NCBI GenBank assembly: GCA_002310215.1
Contig: DBYR01000042.1
Coordinates: forward strand, 1-64,000
From: Bacteroidales bacterium UBA1181
Lineage (GTDB): Bacteria; Bacteroidota; Bacteroidia; Bacteroidales; Paludibacteraceae
Direction: 5' to 3'
Length of the DNA: 64,000 nt
Shown here in pieces: positions 15,966 to 23,931 of this stretch; the stretch's first letter is position 1; each line of letters starts with the position of its first letter. The position numbers and the translations under genes were made by a program. The notes below the pieces were generated by a model that worked only from the letters and a program-made list of their open reading frames with translations, made no database searches and was not told where the DNA came from.

Positions 15966-16727
15966 TTATTGATCCACATTGATGTTGGACATCTCCTCCC
16001 GGTCGGTCATGAGGTCGCAGATGACGCTGTTGGCGGAGTTGATGAAGACCTGCTCGTCGTGGGCGATCTCCTTGGTGGCCGCCGTGATCTCCGCTTTCAA
16101 CTTCTCGATTTCATTGGTCAATTCCTTGTTCTTTTTCTGCAACTCAATGAGCTGTTGCTCGATATGGTTGTTCTCCTTGACCATGTTGTCGAGGTTCTTT
16201 TGCTGCGTGCCGATGGTCTGCTTGCGCTTAGCGGCGTATTGGTTTCTACCGCTCTCGATCTCCTCGTTGACATAGCTGATATAGGTGTCGATTGACTTCA
16301 GCAACTTCTCCTTCGTGAAGTCCGGGTATTGCGCCTTCAACATCTTGAATGCAGCCTCGTAGCGCTTCTCTTGGGAGAGGCCCATGGACTCCAGGGAGGC
16401 TGAATAGCTCTTCAACTCCAGCATGTCCGGTCCGGGGAGATTCCTCTTGATCAATGTTTCCCACAACCTCTTTTTCTTCACGTTGTTCACTTCCGTGATC
16501 GGGGAGGTATTGTCCTCTGCCCCTGGATCCGGTTGTGGAATGATGTTGTCCATATTGATCTGTTCCACTGGGGCTTCCTCTTTCGGAGCAGGTTGCGGTT
16601 GGCTGAATTTCGAATCCTCCCGTTCCTCTCTCCTCGGGGTTCCTGTGGATTTGTCGTTGGTCGTCCGGTTGTTCCCCTGGTTCTTCGGAGTGTTTTCCGG
16701 CCTGATGAATAGGTCTTTCAGACTCAT
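15966..16727 (-). CDS. Soluble coiled-coil protein, first gene of the envelope operon
   Basis: This 253-residue protein has no signal peptide or membrane segment. It begins MSLKDLFIRP, almost the same motif as SLKEMFKRP in the next gene. Residues of about 12-85 are disordered and include INMDNII (57-63), related to the two motifs in the operon's ATPase. A helical region follows (about 90-150), then a coiled coil (about 150-230, with regular heptads in QQLIELQKKNKELTNEI). I do not recognise a family. The shared motifs point to direct assembly with the other products. A -7 element at 16833-16840 should start the operon here. Confidence 0.7.
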   Translation of the reverse strand: MSLKDLFIRPENTPKNQGNNRTTNDKSTGTPRREEREDSKFSQPQPAPKEEAPVEQINMDNIIPQPDPGAEDNTSPITEVNNVKKKRLWETLIKRNLPGPDMLELKSYSASLESMGLSQEKRYEAAFKMLKAQYPDFTKEKLLKSIDTYISYVNEEIESGRNQYAAKRKQTIGTQQKNLDNMVKENNHIEQQLIELQKKNKELTNEIEKLKAEITAATKEIAHDEQVFINSANSVICDLMTDREEMSNINVDQ

Positions 16728-16832
16728 AATCGTATGCTTTATTACTTTCTTAACACTACTAATATAACCAATTTTGTCCGTAATTTCAAGCGTTGTGCGC
16801 TAAAAAAAACTTAAATGAGCTGGTTGTTAGGG

Positions 16833-16840
16833 CAAAGATA
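16833..16840 (-). promoter_or_regulatory. -7 element TATCTTTG for the envelope operon
   Basis: TATCTTTG on the minus strand lies 106 bp upstream of the first gene and implies a leader of about 100 nt. The 372-bp gap at 16728-17099 otherwise holds the divergent porV promoter; I see no gene in it. Confidence 0.55.
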
Positions 16841-17003
16841 ATCAATATTTGTGTTTTATTGTGGAGAATGTAAGCAAAAAATAAGTGCGGTGGGTGTTAT
16901 TTTTATTGGTTAAACGGCCAGTTGCCATGCTGGAAAGGTGTTTTTCTCCGCTGATGTTGAAAAAATATGTAGGTGAATTCGTTTTTTTTAATTTCCTTTG
17001 CAA

Positions 17004-17011
17004 TAATTTTG
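17004..17011 (+). promoter_or_regulatory. -7 element TAATTTTG for porV
   Basis: TAATTTTG at 17004-17011 fits TAnnTTTG. Transcription near 17018 gives a leader of about 80 nt before the porV start at 17100. Confidence 0.55.
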
Positions 17012-17099
17012 CGAAAGAGTAGTTATGTTTTTGGAGGCCTGCCATGGATGATAGTAGACTTCCTCGAAAATTAAATGTAGAAATAGATATTTATATCGA

Positions 17100-18332
17100 A
17101 TGGGAAATTTAAATTTACGTGCGGTTTTCTTCGCCGCTGCTATGTGTTCGTCTCTCGTCGCCAATGCCCTTGTGGATGAAAGTGGTGCGTTTTATAATCC
17201 ATTGCAGACGGCCATCCCGTCTCTCTCCATCGCTCCGGATGCTGTGGGCGGAAGTATGGGTGATGTTGGTGCTGCGACCAAACCGGACAACATGTCTCAG
17301 TATTGGAACCCTGCTAAGTATGCGCAAGCCGAGAGCAATGGAGGCTTTTCCATATCCTATACTCCATGGTTGCGTAAGATTGTGAACGACATCGATTTGG
17401 TATACCTCTGTGGTTTCTATCGTCCTACGGATAAGACGGCCGTCGGCGCTTCTTTCCGCTATTTCTCTATGGGTGAGATCCAATTGACGGGCCAGCCAAG
17501 TTGGGGCGGTGAACCAATTTCCCAAGGTACGGCTAAACCGTACGAACTTGCCGTAGACGCCAGCTTCTCCATGCTGCTCTCCGAGTACTGGTCTGGAGGT
17601 GTCGCATTGCGTTTCATCTTTTCCGACTTGTTCAATGGCGCATACGATGAGGATGAATATTCTTCCGCAAAGGCTATCGGCGCGGACATCGCATTCTCTT
17701 ACCGCCGTCCGTTGCAGATCAACGCTAACACTTCATACGTGGGCCTGGGTATGTCTATATCCAACATCGGTAATAAGGTGTCGTACGATAATGACCAGAC
17801 GCAGCAGTTTATTCCTACTAATTTTAGATTGGGTGCTTCTTTCGAATATGCATTCGACGAATACAACAGGTTGCAATTCGCTATGGATATGAATAAGTTA
17901 CTTGTCCCTACCCCTTATGGTAAGTCTGACCAATACGAAAGCGAGGATGCATTTAATGAGGCGGTGAGGGATTACGAGGAGACGACCTCTATCGGTGGTA
18001 TCTTCAAGTCCTTGGGCGATGCGCCTGATGGATTCAGGGAGGAATTGAGAGAGATTAACCTCTCAGTCGGACTTGAATATTCCTATAACAAAAAGTTCAT
18101 GGTGAGAGGTGGTTACTTCAATGAAAACAAGTACAAAGGTAATCGTAAGTACTTTAATGTGGGTGCCGGTTTTAACCTGAGCATCTTCCAATTGAGCGCG
18201 GCTTACGTGATCGCTATCGCCCAGACCAGTCCGTTGAACAATACTTTGCGTTTCTCCCTTGGTTTCGACTTGGGTGGCTTGAAGGATATCTTCGGCGTGA
18301 ATGCGGATAGTGGTGCTTCCACTAATGAGTAA
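17100..18332 (+). CDS. porV: Type IX secretion outer-membrane protein PorV (LptO)
   Basis: PorV is an outer-membrane beta-barrel of the type IX secretion system. It shuttles cargo proteins from the Sov translocon to the PorU sortase attachment complex. The 410-residue protein has a signal peptide (cleavage after about residue 23, ANA-LVDES) and then the very characteristic N-terminal block SLSIAPDAVGGSMGDVGAATKPDNMSQYWNPAKYA (abridged here to its key parts: GGSMGDVGAA, SQYWNPAKY). Alternating strands of a FadL-like barrel follow. It is a single-gene unit with its own terminator at 18363-18395. Its presence indicates that the organism has a type IX system, although no other component and no cargo C-terminal domain lies in the window. 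Confidence 0.95.
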   Translation: MGNLNLRAVFFAAAMCSSLVANALVDESGAFYNPLQTAIPSLSIAPDAVGGSMGDVGAATKPDNMSQYWNPAKYAQAESNGGFSISYTPWLRKIVNDIDLVYLCGFYRPTDKTAVGASFRYFSMGEIQLTGQPSWGGEPISQGTAKPYELAVDASFSMLLSEYWSGGVALRFIFSDLFNGAYDEDEYSSAKAIGADIAFSYRRPLQINANTSYVGLGMSISNIGNKVSYDNDQTQQFIPTNFRLGASFEYAFDEYNRLQFAMDMNKLLVPTPYGKSDQYESEDAFNEAVRDYEETTSIGGIFKSLGDAPDGFREELREINLSVGLEYSYNKKFMVRGGYFNENKYKGNRKYFNVGAGFNLSIFQLSAAYVIAIAQTSPLNNTLRFSLGFDLGGLKDIFGVNADSGASTNE

Positions 18333-18362
18333 TCTGAAAGTTTATTTATAACATGGATCGGG

Positions 18363-18395
18363 AAAGTGCGGTTTGATGCCGCACTTTTTTGTTTT
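18363..18395 (+). terminator. Terminator of porV
   Basis: Arms AAGTGCGG (18364-18371) and CCGCACTT (18379-18386) are followed by a T-run. Confidence 0.85.
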
Positions 18396-18475
18396 TGTCT
18401 TTCTGTTTTCTTGGCTGATGTGGTGCTAACTCTTCGGATTCTTTCGTAATTTCGCGGTCTAATTTGTATGGTTGA

Positions 18476-19684
18476 ATGGATTGCCCGAAAGATAGATTGT
18501 TCACGATGAGCTTCGTCTGCTCCTGCAGTGCGAATTTCCTCCTCTTCTTCTCCTTCTACCTGATCATGCCTATCTTAGCCATGTATCTGATAGAGGTCTT
18601 CACTGTGCCTGAGTCCACGGTGGGGGCGGTCCTTTCCTGCTATACGCTGGCTTGCCTGTTCGTCCGCCCCTTCTCGGGGTATCTGGTGGACACTTTCCAA
18701 CGCAAACCGCTCTATCTGATGGCCCTCTCGGTCTTTGTCCTCCTCTTCGCGGGGTACCCTTGCGTGAAGACGGTCTTCCTCTTCGCCTTGCTCCGCGTGA
18801 TGCACGGACTGGCCTTTGGCATGGTCTCCATATCGAGCAATACGATCGTGATAGATATCATGCCTTCCAGCCGTAGGGGCGAGGGCTTGGGCTACTTCGG
18901 ACTTTCCAACAACTTCGCCATGGCGACGGGCCCGATGGTGGGTATGTGGCTCTTGGACCATTATAGCTACGAGACGATCTTCTACTCCTCCTTCTGCGTG
19001 AGCCTCTGCTCCTTCCTGATCGGTAGCCTGATCAAGACGAAGTACCGCCCGAAGACGGACGTGAAGGAGAAGCTCTCGCTGGATCGTTTCTTCCTGAAGA
19101 AGGGGGTGCCTGCGGGCATCAATCTTTTCTTCCTCGCCATCCCGTATGGGGTCATGACCTCTTTCATCGCCTTGTACGCGAAGGAGCTTTCCGTCGAGGG
19201 AAATCCATCCTTCTTCTATCTCTTCCTGGCCTCGGGCATCGCTTTGTCGCGTATCTTCTCGGGCAAATTGGTGGATAGGGGTAAGATGTTGCTCATGATC
19301 AAGGTGGGGATCGCCGCTGGCGGATTCGCCTACATCCTGCTGGGTGCCTTGCCTTATCTCGGCATCCCGGCGGACTATATGCGTGCGACCTTCTTCTTTG
19401 TCGCACTCTTGATCGGTATGGGTTACGGGACGATTTTTCCTGCCATGAACTCCCTGTTCGTCGCACTTGCACCGAACAACAAACGTGGCACGGCCACCTC
19501 CACCTACCTCACTTCGTGGGACATAGGGATTGGTGTGGGTCTGTTCGGGGGCGGTTGCCTGAGCGAATGGACCTCTTTCTCCACCACCTTCTGTGTCGGC
19601 GGATTGCTGGACATGGTCGCTCTGACGCTCTTCGCCTCCTTCACGGCCGCACATTTCCTGCGCAACCGTGTGCGTGAGGCTTGA
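18476..19684 (+). CDS. Major facilitator superfamily transporter
   Basis: The 402-residue protein has 12 predicted membrane segments and an MFS loop 2-3 motif of the form GYLVDTFQRKPLYL (G-x-x-x-D-x-x-x-R/K). The second half repeats the pattern around GKLVDRGKMLL. The family carries out secondary transport or drug efflux, and its substrate cannot be read from sequence. It stands alone between the porV terminator and miaA. The gene has noticeably higher GC than the flanking spacer DNA. Confidence 0.9.
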   Translation: MDCPKDRLFTMSFVCSCSANFLLFFSFYLIMPILAMYLIEVFTVPESTVGAVLSCYTLACLFVRPFSGYLVDTFQRKPLYLMALSVFVLLFAGYPCVKTVFLFALLRVMHGLAFGMVSISSNTIVIDIMPSSRRGEGLGYFGLSNNFAMATGPMVGMWLLDHYSYETIFYSSFCVSLCSFLIGSLIKTKYRPKTDVKEKLSLDRFFLKKGVPAGINLFFLAIPYGVMTSFIALYAKELSVEGNPSFFYLFLASGIALSRIFSGKLVDRGKMLLMIKVGIAAGGFAYILLGALPYLGIPADYMRATFFFVALLIGMGYGTIFPAMNSLFVALAPNNKRGTATSTYLTSWDIGIGVGLFGGGCLSEWTSFSTTFCVGGLLDMVALTLFASFTAAHFLRNRVREA

Positions 19685-19711
19685 TGGCTTCCCTCGTTTT
19701 GATTATCTTTG
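19681..19711 (+). promoter_or_regulatory. Promoter for miaA, TTG-N20-TATCTTTG
   Basis: TTG at 19681-19683 and TATCTTTG at 19704-19711 sit at the expected spacing. A start near 19718 leaves a leader of about 25 nt. Confidence 0.65.
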
Positions 19712-19742
19712 GACGTTGATATGAACTTAAGAATAGCTCGTT

Positions 19743-20657
19743 ATGGCTTATGATATGCTGACGATACTGGGACCGACCGCAAGTGGGAAGACCACCTTGG
19801 CGGCTCACTTGGCCCGCCGCTTGGGGGCTGAGATCATCAGTGCGGACTCCCGCCAGATCTACCGTGGCATGGACATCGGTACGGGGAAGGACCTCTCCGA
19901 CTATGTGGTGGATGGTGTCTCCATCCCTTACCACCTGATCGACATCGCCGACCCGGGGTACAAGTACAATCTTTTCGAGTACCAGCGTGATTTCCTGTCC
20001 GCATACAAGGACATCAAGGGGAGGGGAGTATTCCCTATTCTCTGCGGGGGAACCGGTCTCTACATCGAGTCGGTCCTCAAAGCTTATAAAATGATGCCTG
20101 TGCCTCAGAACGAGGAGCTGAGGCAGTCGCTGGAGGGTAAATCGTTGGAGGAACTGACGGCTATTCTATCCACCTATAAGACGCTGCACAACACGACCGA
20201 CGTGGACACCGCCAAGCGTGCGATACGTGCCATAGAGATCTGCGAGTATTATCGTAGCCATCCGCAGGACTTCGTCGATTTCCCCGACATCAATTGCCTT
20301 GTCGTGGGGGTGGATATCGCGCGTGACCTGCGTCGTGAGAAGATCTCCAAACGGTTGCGGGCTAGGCTGGACGAGGGCATGGTGGACGAGGTGCGGCGCA
20401 TCTTGGATTCAGGTGTCTCCGCGGAGGATATGATCTACTATGGTTTGGAATATAAATACCTGACGAACTATGTGATCGGTAACCTCACGTACGAGCAGAT
20501 GGTCTCCGAGTTGGAGATCGCCATCCATCAGTTCGCGAAACGGCAGATGACCTGGTTCAGGGGAATGGAGCGCCGTGGTTTCACCATCCATTGGGTGGAC
20601 GCATGCTTGCCGATGGATGAGAAGGTGGAGGTTATCTGCAACCTGCTGCAGGCTTAG
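19743..20657 (+). CDS. miaA: tRNA dimethylallyltransferase MiaA
   Basis: MiaA adds the dimethylallyl group to A37 of tRNAs reading codons that begin with U. In the 304-residue product the P-loop GPTASGKTT lies at 10-18, followed by the DSRQIYRGMDIGTGK block (with the catalytic Asp) and GGTGLYI. The C-terminal block QMTWFRG fits the family. Length is normal (about 300-310). Bacteroidetes often carry two miaA paralogues; only this one is in the window. It is transcribed alone. Confidence 0.96.
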   Translation: MAYDMLTILGPTASGKTTLAAHLARRLGAEIISADSRQIYRGMDIGTGKDLSDYVVDGVSIPYHLIDIADPGYKYNLFEYQRDFLSAYKDIKGRGVFPILCGGTGLYIESVLKAYKMMPVPQNEELRQSLEGKSLEELTAILSTYKTLHNTTDVDTAKRAIRAIEICEYYRSHPQDFVDFPDINCLVVGVDIARDLRREKISKRLRARLDEGMVDEVRRILDSGVSAEDMIYYGLEYKYLTNYVIGNLTYEQMVSELEIAIHQFAKRQMTWFRGMERRGFTIHWVDACLPMDEKVEVICNLLQA

Positions 20658-20731
20658 TATAGAAGCTTATCTCCGCCATTTTGTGAGTAAAAAAGAAACT
20701 GAGATGTGCTTTTATACTTGTTTATAACTCG

Positions 20732-21058
20732 TTACAAATTGTCCTTAACTAGTTGTTTCAGAAATGATATACTTATATCTTCCATGTCTGACTTGTCATA
20801 AACATAGAGCAGAATCACATCCCTTTCCGTTTCATAAGACAAAACCTCATAAGTGATTATCCTTGCACCTCCGCTTTTTCCTTTCCCCTTTGATTCAATG
20901 CTAATACGGATTTTCCTAAATCCGCCACCCAAGTCAGCATAAGGCAAAGAATCATAGTTCGTCTTGAACTTAAGGAGGTCGTTTTTAAAAGACTTATATC
21001 GTTTCAGTAAGATTTTTGCAGAGCTCTGGAATGATTTGGTTACGACAAAATTCAACAT
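20732..21058 (-). CDS. RelE/HigB-like toxin of a type II toxin-antitoxin pair
   Basis: I chose the ATG at 21058 (108 residues); an in-frame GTG at 21061 would add one codon. The sequence fits the RelE/ParE superfamily: a basic N-terminal helical part (KSFQSSAKILLKRYKS), then strand-rich segments FRKIRISIESKGKGKSGG and ARIITYEV, and VILLYVYDKSD leading into a final helix. Such toxins are usually ribosome-dependent mRNA interferases. The start overlaps the antitoxin stop codon by one base (TGATG), so translation is coupled. Whether the toxin is active is not shown. Confidence 0.8.
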   Translation of the reverse strand: MLNFVVTKSFQSSAKILLKRYKSFKNDLLKFKTNYDSLPYADLGGGFRKIRISIESKGKGKSGGARIITYEVLSYETERDVILLYVYDKSDMEDISISFLKQLVKDNL

Positions 21059-21276
21059 CACTCAACTTCCTCCAGAAAATCATCTAACGTCTTCAACTTC
21101 CCTCTATTCCCCTTCTTAATCTCTTTTTTAATTACGGATGCCTCCTTAAATGCCTTGCGCAATTCTTTCTCCGTATTGTTCTCCTTTTCCTTTATGATTC
21201 CAGACTCCAAAAGGAGTGATAGTATGTTTTTGGCGTAAGTATTCCTTGCGTCGTATGTGATTGTCATTGTTGCCAT
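21058..21276 (-). CDS. Antitoxin of the RelE/HigB-like pair
   Basis: The 72-residue protein begins MATMTITYDARNTYAKNILSLL, a short N-terminal strand-helix of the kind that mediates dimerisation and DNA binding. A charged Lys/Glu-rich C-terminal half would wrap the toxin. It is directly followed by the toxin gene with overlapping stop and start codons, the usual order for type II pairs. A TATATTTG element at 21304-21311 is a likely promoter, and autorepression at that site would be typical. Confidence 0.8.
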   Translation of the reverse strand: MATMTITYDARNTYAKNILSLLLESGIIKEKENNTEKELRKAFKEASVIKKEIKKGNRGKLKTLDDFLEEVE

Positions 21277-21303
21277 ATTTTATTGCCTTTTTGTTTCAGA
21301 CTA

Positions 21304-21311
21304 CAAATATA
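21304..21311 (-). promoter_or_regulatory. -7 element TATATTTG for the toxin-antitoxin pair
   Basis: TATATTTG on the minus strand lies 28 bp before the antitoxin start. Confidence 0.55.
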
Positions 21312-21452
21312 TTCAAAAAAAATACATAACCTTCTGCCAAGGCGTGATCTTTTTGAGAAAGCCCCCATGTCCCTGCGTCTTGAATGTTTTTTTGCTTGTT
21401 GCCCCGTTTTTTTTGCTCTTTTGTCTGTGAATTTTATATTTTTTCTAAAAAT

Positions 21453-21471
21453 ACCCCCTAAAATTGGGGGT
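21453..21471. promoter_or_regulatory. Inverted repeat ACCCCC-N7-GGGGGT overlapping the glnN -33 region
   Basis: Perfect 6-bp GC-rich arms (21453-21458 and 21466-21471) around TAAAATT stand out in otherwise AT-rich DNA. The repeat covers the likely -33 element of glnN (TTGG at 21464-21467), so a bound protein would block or redirect polymerase. It is a candidate nitrogen-control operator; no known binder can be named. Confidence 0.55.
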
Positions 21472-21496
21472 GCAATTCGAAAATTATGTATTTTTG
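21464..21496 (+). promoter_or_regulatory. glnN promoter, TTG-N21-TATTTTTG
   Basis: TATTTTTG at 21489-21496 is a good -7 element, with TTGG at 21464-21467 at the right distance. A start near 21503 gives a leader of about 60 nt. Confidence 0.65.
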
Positions 21497-21564
21497 CGCA
21501 TCGAACCTCAGAAAAATGAGGGGTTGTTGTTTAGAGACGAATGTTATTTTAAATTATATCTGTT

Positions 21565-23751
21565 ATGGCGATAATGAGATTCAACGCATTGAAGGAGCTG
21601 CAAAGCAGGCGTCCATTGCCGGTGCATATACCATCGGACAAGTTGTCTGACTATTTCGCGATCAATGTGTTTACGAAGGAGAAGATGCGCGAGTATCTTT
21701 CCAAGGATGCATTTAATGCTTTTATTGCGGCGGTAGACCGTGGTGTGTTGTTCGACAGGAACGTGGCGGATCAGATCGCGACGGGCATGCGCAAGTGGGC
21801 GAGTGAACGTGGGGCGACCCATTACACGCACTGGTTCCAACCCCTGACGGACGGTACGGCCGAGAAACATGACGGGTTCATCGATTTCGACGAGAACGGT
21901 GACATCATCGAACGCTTCTCCGGCAAGTTGCTGATCCAGCAGGAGCCTGACGCCTCTTCCTTTCCTAACGGAGGTATACGCAACACGTTCGAGGCGCGCG
22001 GTTATACGGCTTGGGATCTCTCTTCGCCCGCTTTCGTGGTGGGCTCCACTCTCTGTATACCGACCATCTTCATCTCCTACACGGGTGAGGCATTGGACTA
22101 CAAGACGCCTTTGCTGAAGGCTATTTCGGCGGTGGATAAGGCTGCCGTGGCGGTCTGCCAGTATTTCGACAAGAATGTGACGAAGGTGAATACGAACTTG
22201 GGATGGGAACAGGAGTATTTTTTGGTGGACTCCGCCCTCTACAATGCGCGTCCTGACTTGTGCATGACGGGTAGAACCCTTATGGGACATGCCTCTGCCA
22301 AGGACCAGCAGTTGGACGACCACTATTTCGGCTCCATCCCGGAGCGTGTCACCTCCTTCATGCGTGAAGTGGAGGTGGAGGCGCACAAGCTGGGTATTCC
22401 TTTGAAAACCAGACATAATGAGGTGGCTCCTAACCAATTCGAGTTCGCCCCGATCTATGAGGAGGCGAACCTGGCGAACGATCACAACCAATTGATCATG
22501 GACGTGATGAAGCGTATTGCCCGCAAGCACCATTTTCAGGTCTTGCTGCATGAGAAGCCTTTCGCAAGTGTGAATGGTTCCGGCAAGCACAATAACTGGT
22601 CGCTGACGACGGACACGGGCATTAACCTGCTCTCTCCTGCCAAGAACCCTAAGGGGAATATGTTGTTCATCACCTTCCTCGTGAATGTGATGACGGCTGT
22701 GTACAAGCATCAGGACCTGCTGCGCGCCTCTATCATGAGCGCTGGCAACACCTATAGATTGGGCGCCAACGAGGCGCCTCCTGCCATCCTCTCCGTCTTC
22801 TTGGGACGTACGCTCTCCAAGATGTTGGACGACTTGGCTACCCAAGTGGGGGATAACAAGATGACGCCAGAGGAGAAGACCGCCTTGAAGTTGGGTATCG
22901 CACGTATCCCGGACATCATGCTGGATACTACCGACCGTAACCGAACCTCTCCGTTCGCCTTCACGGGTAACCGTTTCGAGTTCCGCGCTGTCGGTTCCTC
23001 CGCCAATTGCGCCGCTTCCATCATCGCTTTGGATGCGGCCGTCGCCCACCAGCTGAACGAGTTCCGCGCGGAGGTGGATGACTTGATCAATGCGGGGAAA
23101 GGAAAGGATGAGGCGATCTTCCAAGTGCTGAAGAAACTGATCATAGAGTCCAAACCTGTGCGTTTCGAGGGAGACGGCTATTCCGAGGAGTGGAAGGCGG
23201 AGGCCAAGAAGCGCGGACTCACCAATATCACCAGCGCCCCTGAGGCCATCAGCAAGTATTTGGACAAGTCTTCCATGGATGTGCTGATCGGTGAGAATGT
23301 CTTCAATGAAGTGGAGCTGAAGGGACGTGTCGAGGTGGAGTACGAGAAGTTCTCGAAGAAGGTGCAGATCGAGTCGCGCATCTTGGGCGACATCGCCATC
23401 AACCATATCGTGCCTACCGCGGTGGCTTACCAGAACCGTCTGATCGAAAACCTCTGCGGCTTGAAGCAGTTGTTCGATGCAAAGGAGTACGATGTGCTTT
23501 CGGAGGATAGGAAGGACCTGATCCGTGAGATCTCCAGCCATGTCACCGCCATCAAGAAGTTGGTGAAGCGCATGACGGAGGAGCGCCACACCGCCAACAC
23601 GGCGAAGAGCGAGCATGAGACAGCCGTGGTGTACGACAGTGTGGTACGCCCGACGATGGAGGAGATCCGCTCCCACATCGATGACCTCGAATTGGTGATC
23701 GACGATGACTTCTGGCCGATGCCGAAGTACCGTGAGCTGTTGTTCTCTTGA
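21565..23751 (+). CDS. glnN: Glutamine synthetase type III
   Basis: The enzyme makes glutamine from glutamate and ammonia with ATP. The product has 728 residues, the size of GSIII (dodecamer of large subunits) rather than GSI or GSII. GSIII hallmarks include THYTHWFQPLTDGTAEKHDGF (near 86-106, key residues HWFQP), LGWEQEYFLVD with the metal-binding Glu, NEVAPNQFEFAP, GSGKHNNWSL and the ATP region FTGNRFEFRAVGSSAN. It stands alone with its own promoter, a GC-rich inverted repeat over that promoter, and a terminator downstream. GSIII was first described in Bacteroides fragilis. Identification is secure. Confidence 0.97.
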   Translation: MAIMRFNALKELQSRRPLPVHIPSDKLSDYFAINVFTKEKMREYLSKDAFNAFIAAVDRGVLFDRNVADQIATGMRKWASERGATHYTHWFQPLTDGTAEKHDGFIDFDENGDIIERFSGKLLIQQEPDASSFPNGGIRNTFEARGYTAWDLSSPAFVVGSTLCIPTIFISYTGEALDYKTPLLKAISAVDKAAVAVCQYFDKNVTKVNTNLGWEQEYFLVDSALYNARPDLCMTGRTLMGHASAKDQQLDDHYFGSIPERVTSFMREVEVEAHKLGIPLKTRHNEVAPNQFEFAPIYEEANLANDHNQLIMDVMKRIARKHHFQVLLHEKPFASVNGSGKHNNWSLTTDTGINLLSPAKNPKGNMLFITFLVNVMTAVYKHQDLLRASIMSAGNTYRLGANEAPPAILSVFLGRTLSKMLDDLATQVGDNKMTPEEKTALKLGIARIPDIMLDTTDRNRTSPFAFTGNRFEFRAVGSSANCAASIIALDAAVAHQLNEFRAEVDDLINAGKGKDEAIFQVLKKLIIESKPVRFEGDGYSEEWKAEAKKRGLTNITSAPEAISKYLDKSSMDVLIGENVFNEVELKGRVEVEYEKFSKKVQIESRILGDIAINHIVPTAVAYQNRLIENLCGLKQLFDAKEYDVLSEDRKDLIREISSHVTAIKKLVKRMTEERHTANTAKSEHETAVVYDSVVRPTMEEIRSHIDDLELVIDDDFWPMPKYRELLFS

Positions 23752-23774
23752 TAACTCCTTAGGGATAAAATAGA

Positions 23775-23818
23775 AGATGGGAAAGCAATCGTGTTTGATC
23801 GCTTCCCCGTCTTTCTTT
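23775..23818 (+). terminator. Terminator of glnN
   Basis: A 16-bp stem with two mismatches (23775-23790 with 23797-23812) is followed by TTTCTTTT. Confidence 0.75.
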
Positions 23819-23931
23819 TCTCGGGAGGAGGCACTAGGCGCCGTCACCCGAAATGTTATAGGAGTCTATCGGACCTTCGTTTTGTTTGCTAGTCCATGAT
23901 GTGCGTGATGGTTTTAGTCCCACCAGAAATA

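Noticed and set aside
18575..19654. 359-codon antisense frame over the MFS transporter
   Set aside because: Antisense shadow: very charged Glu/Arg/Gly composition typical of reading a membrane-protein gene backwards.
21544..23847. A 767-codon open frame antisense to glnN
   Set aside because: It mirrors the glutamine synthetase gene over its full length, has no recognisable domain, and its composition follows from codon bias of the true gene.
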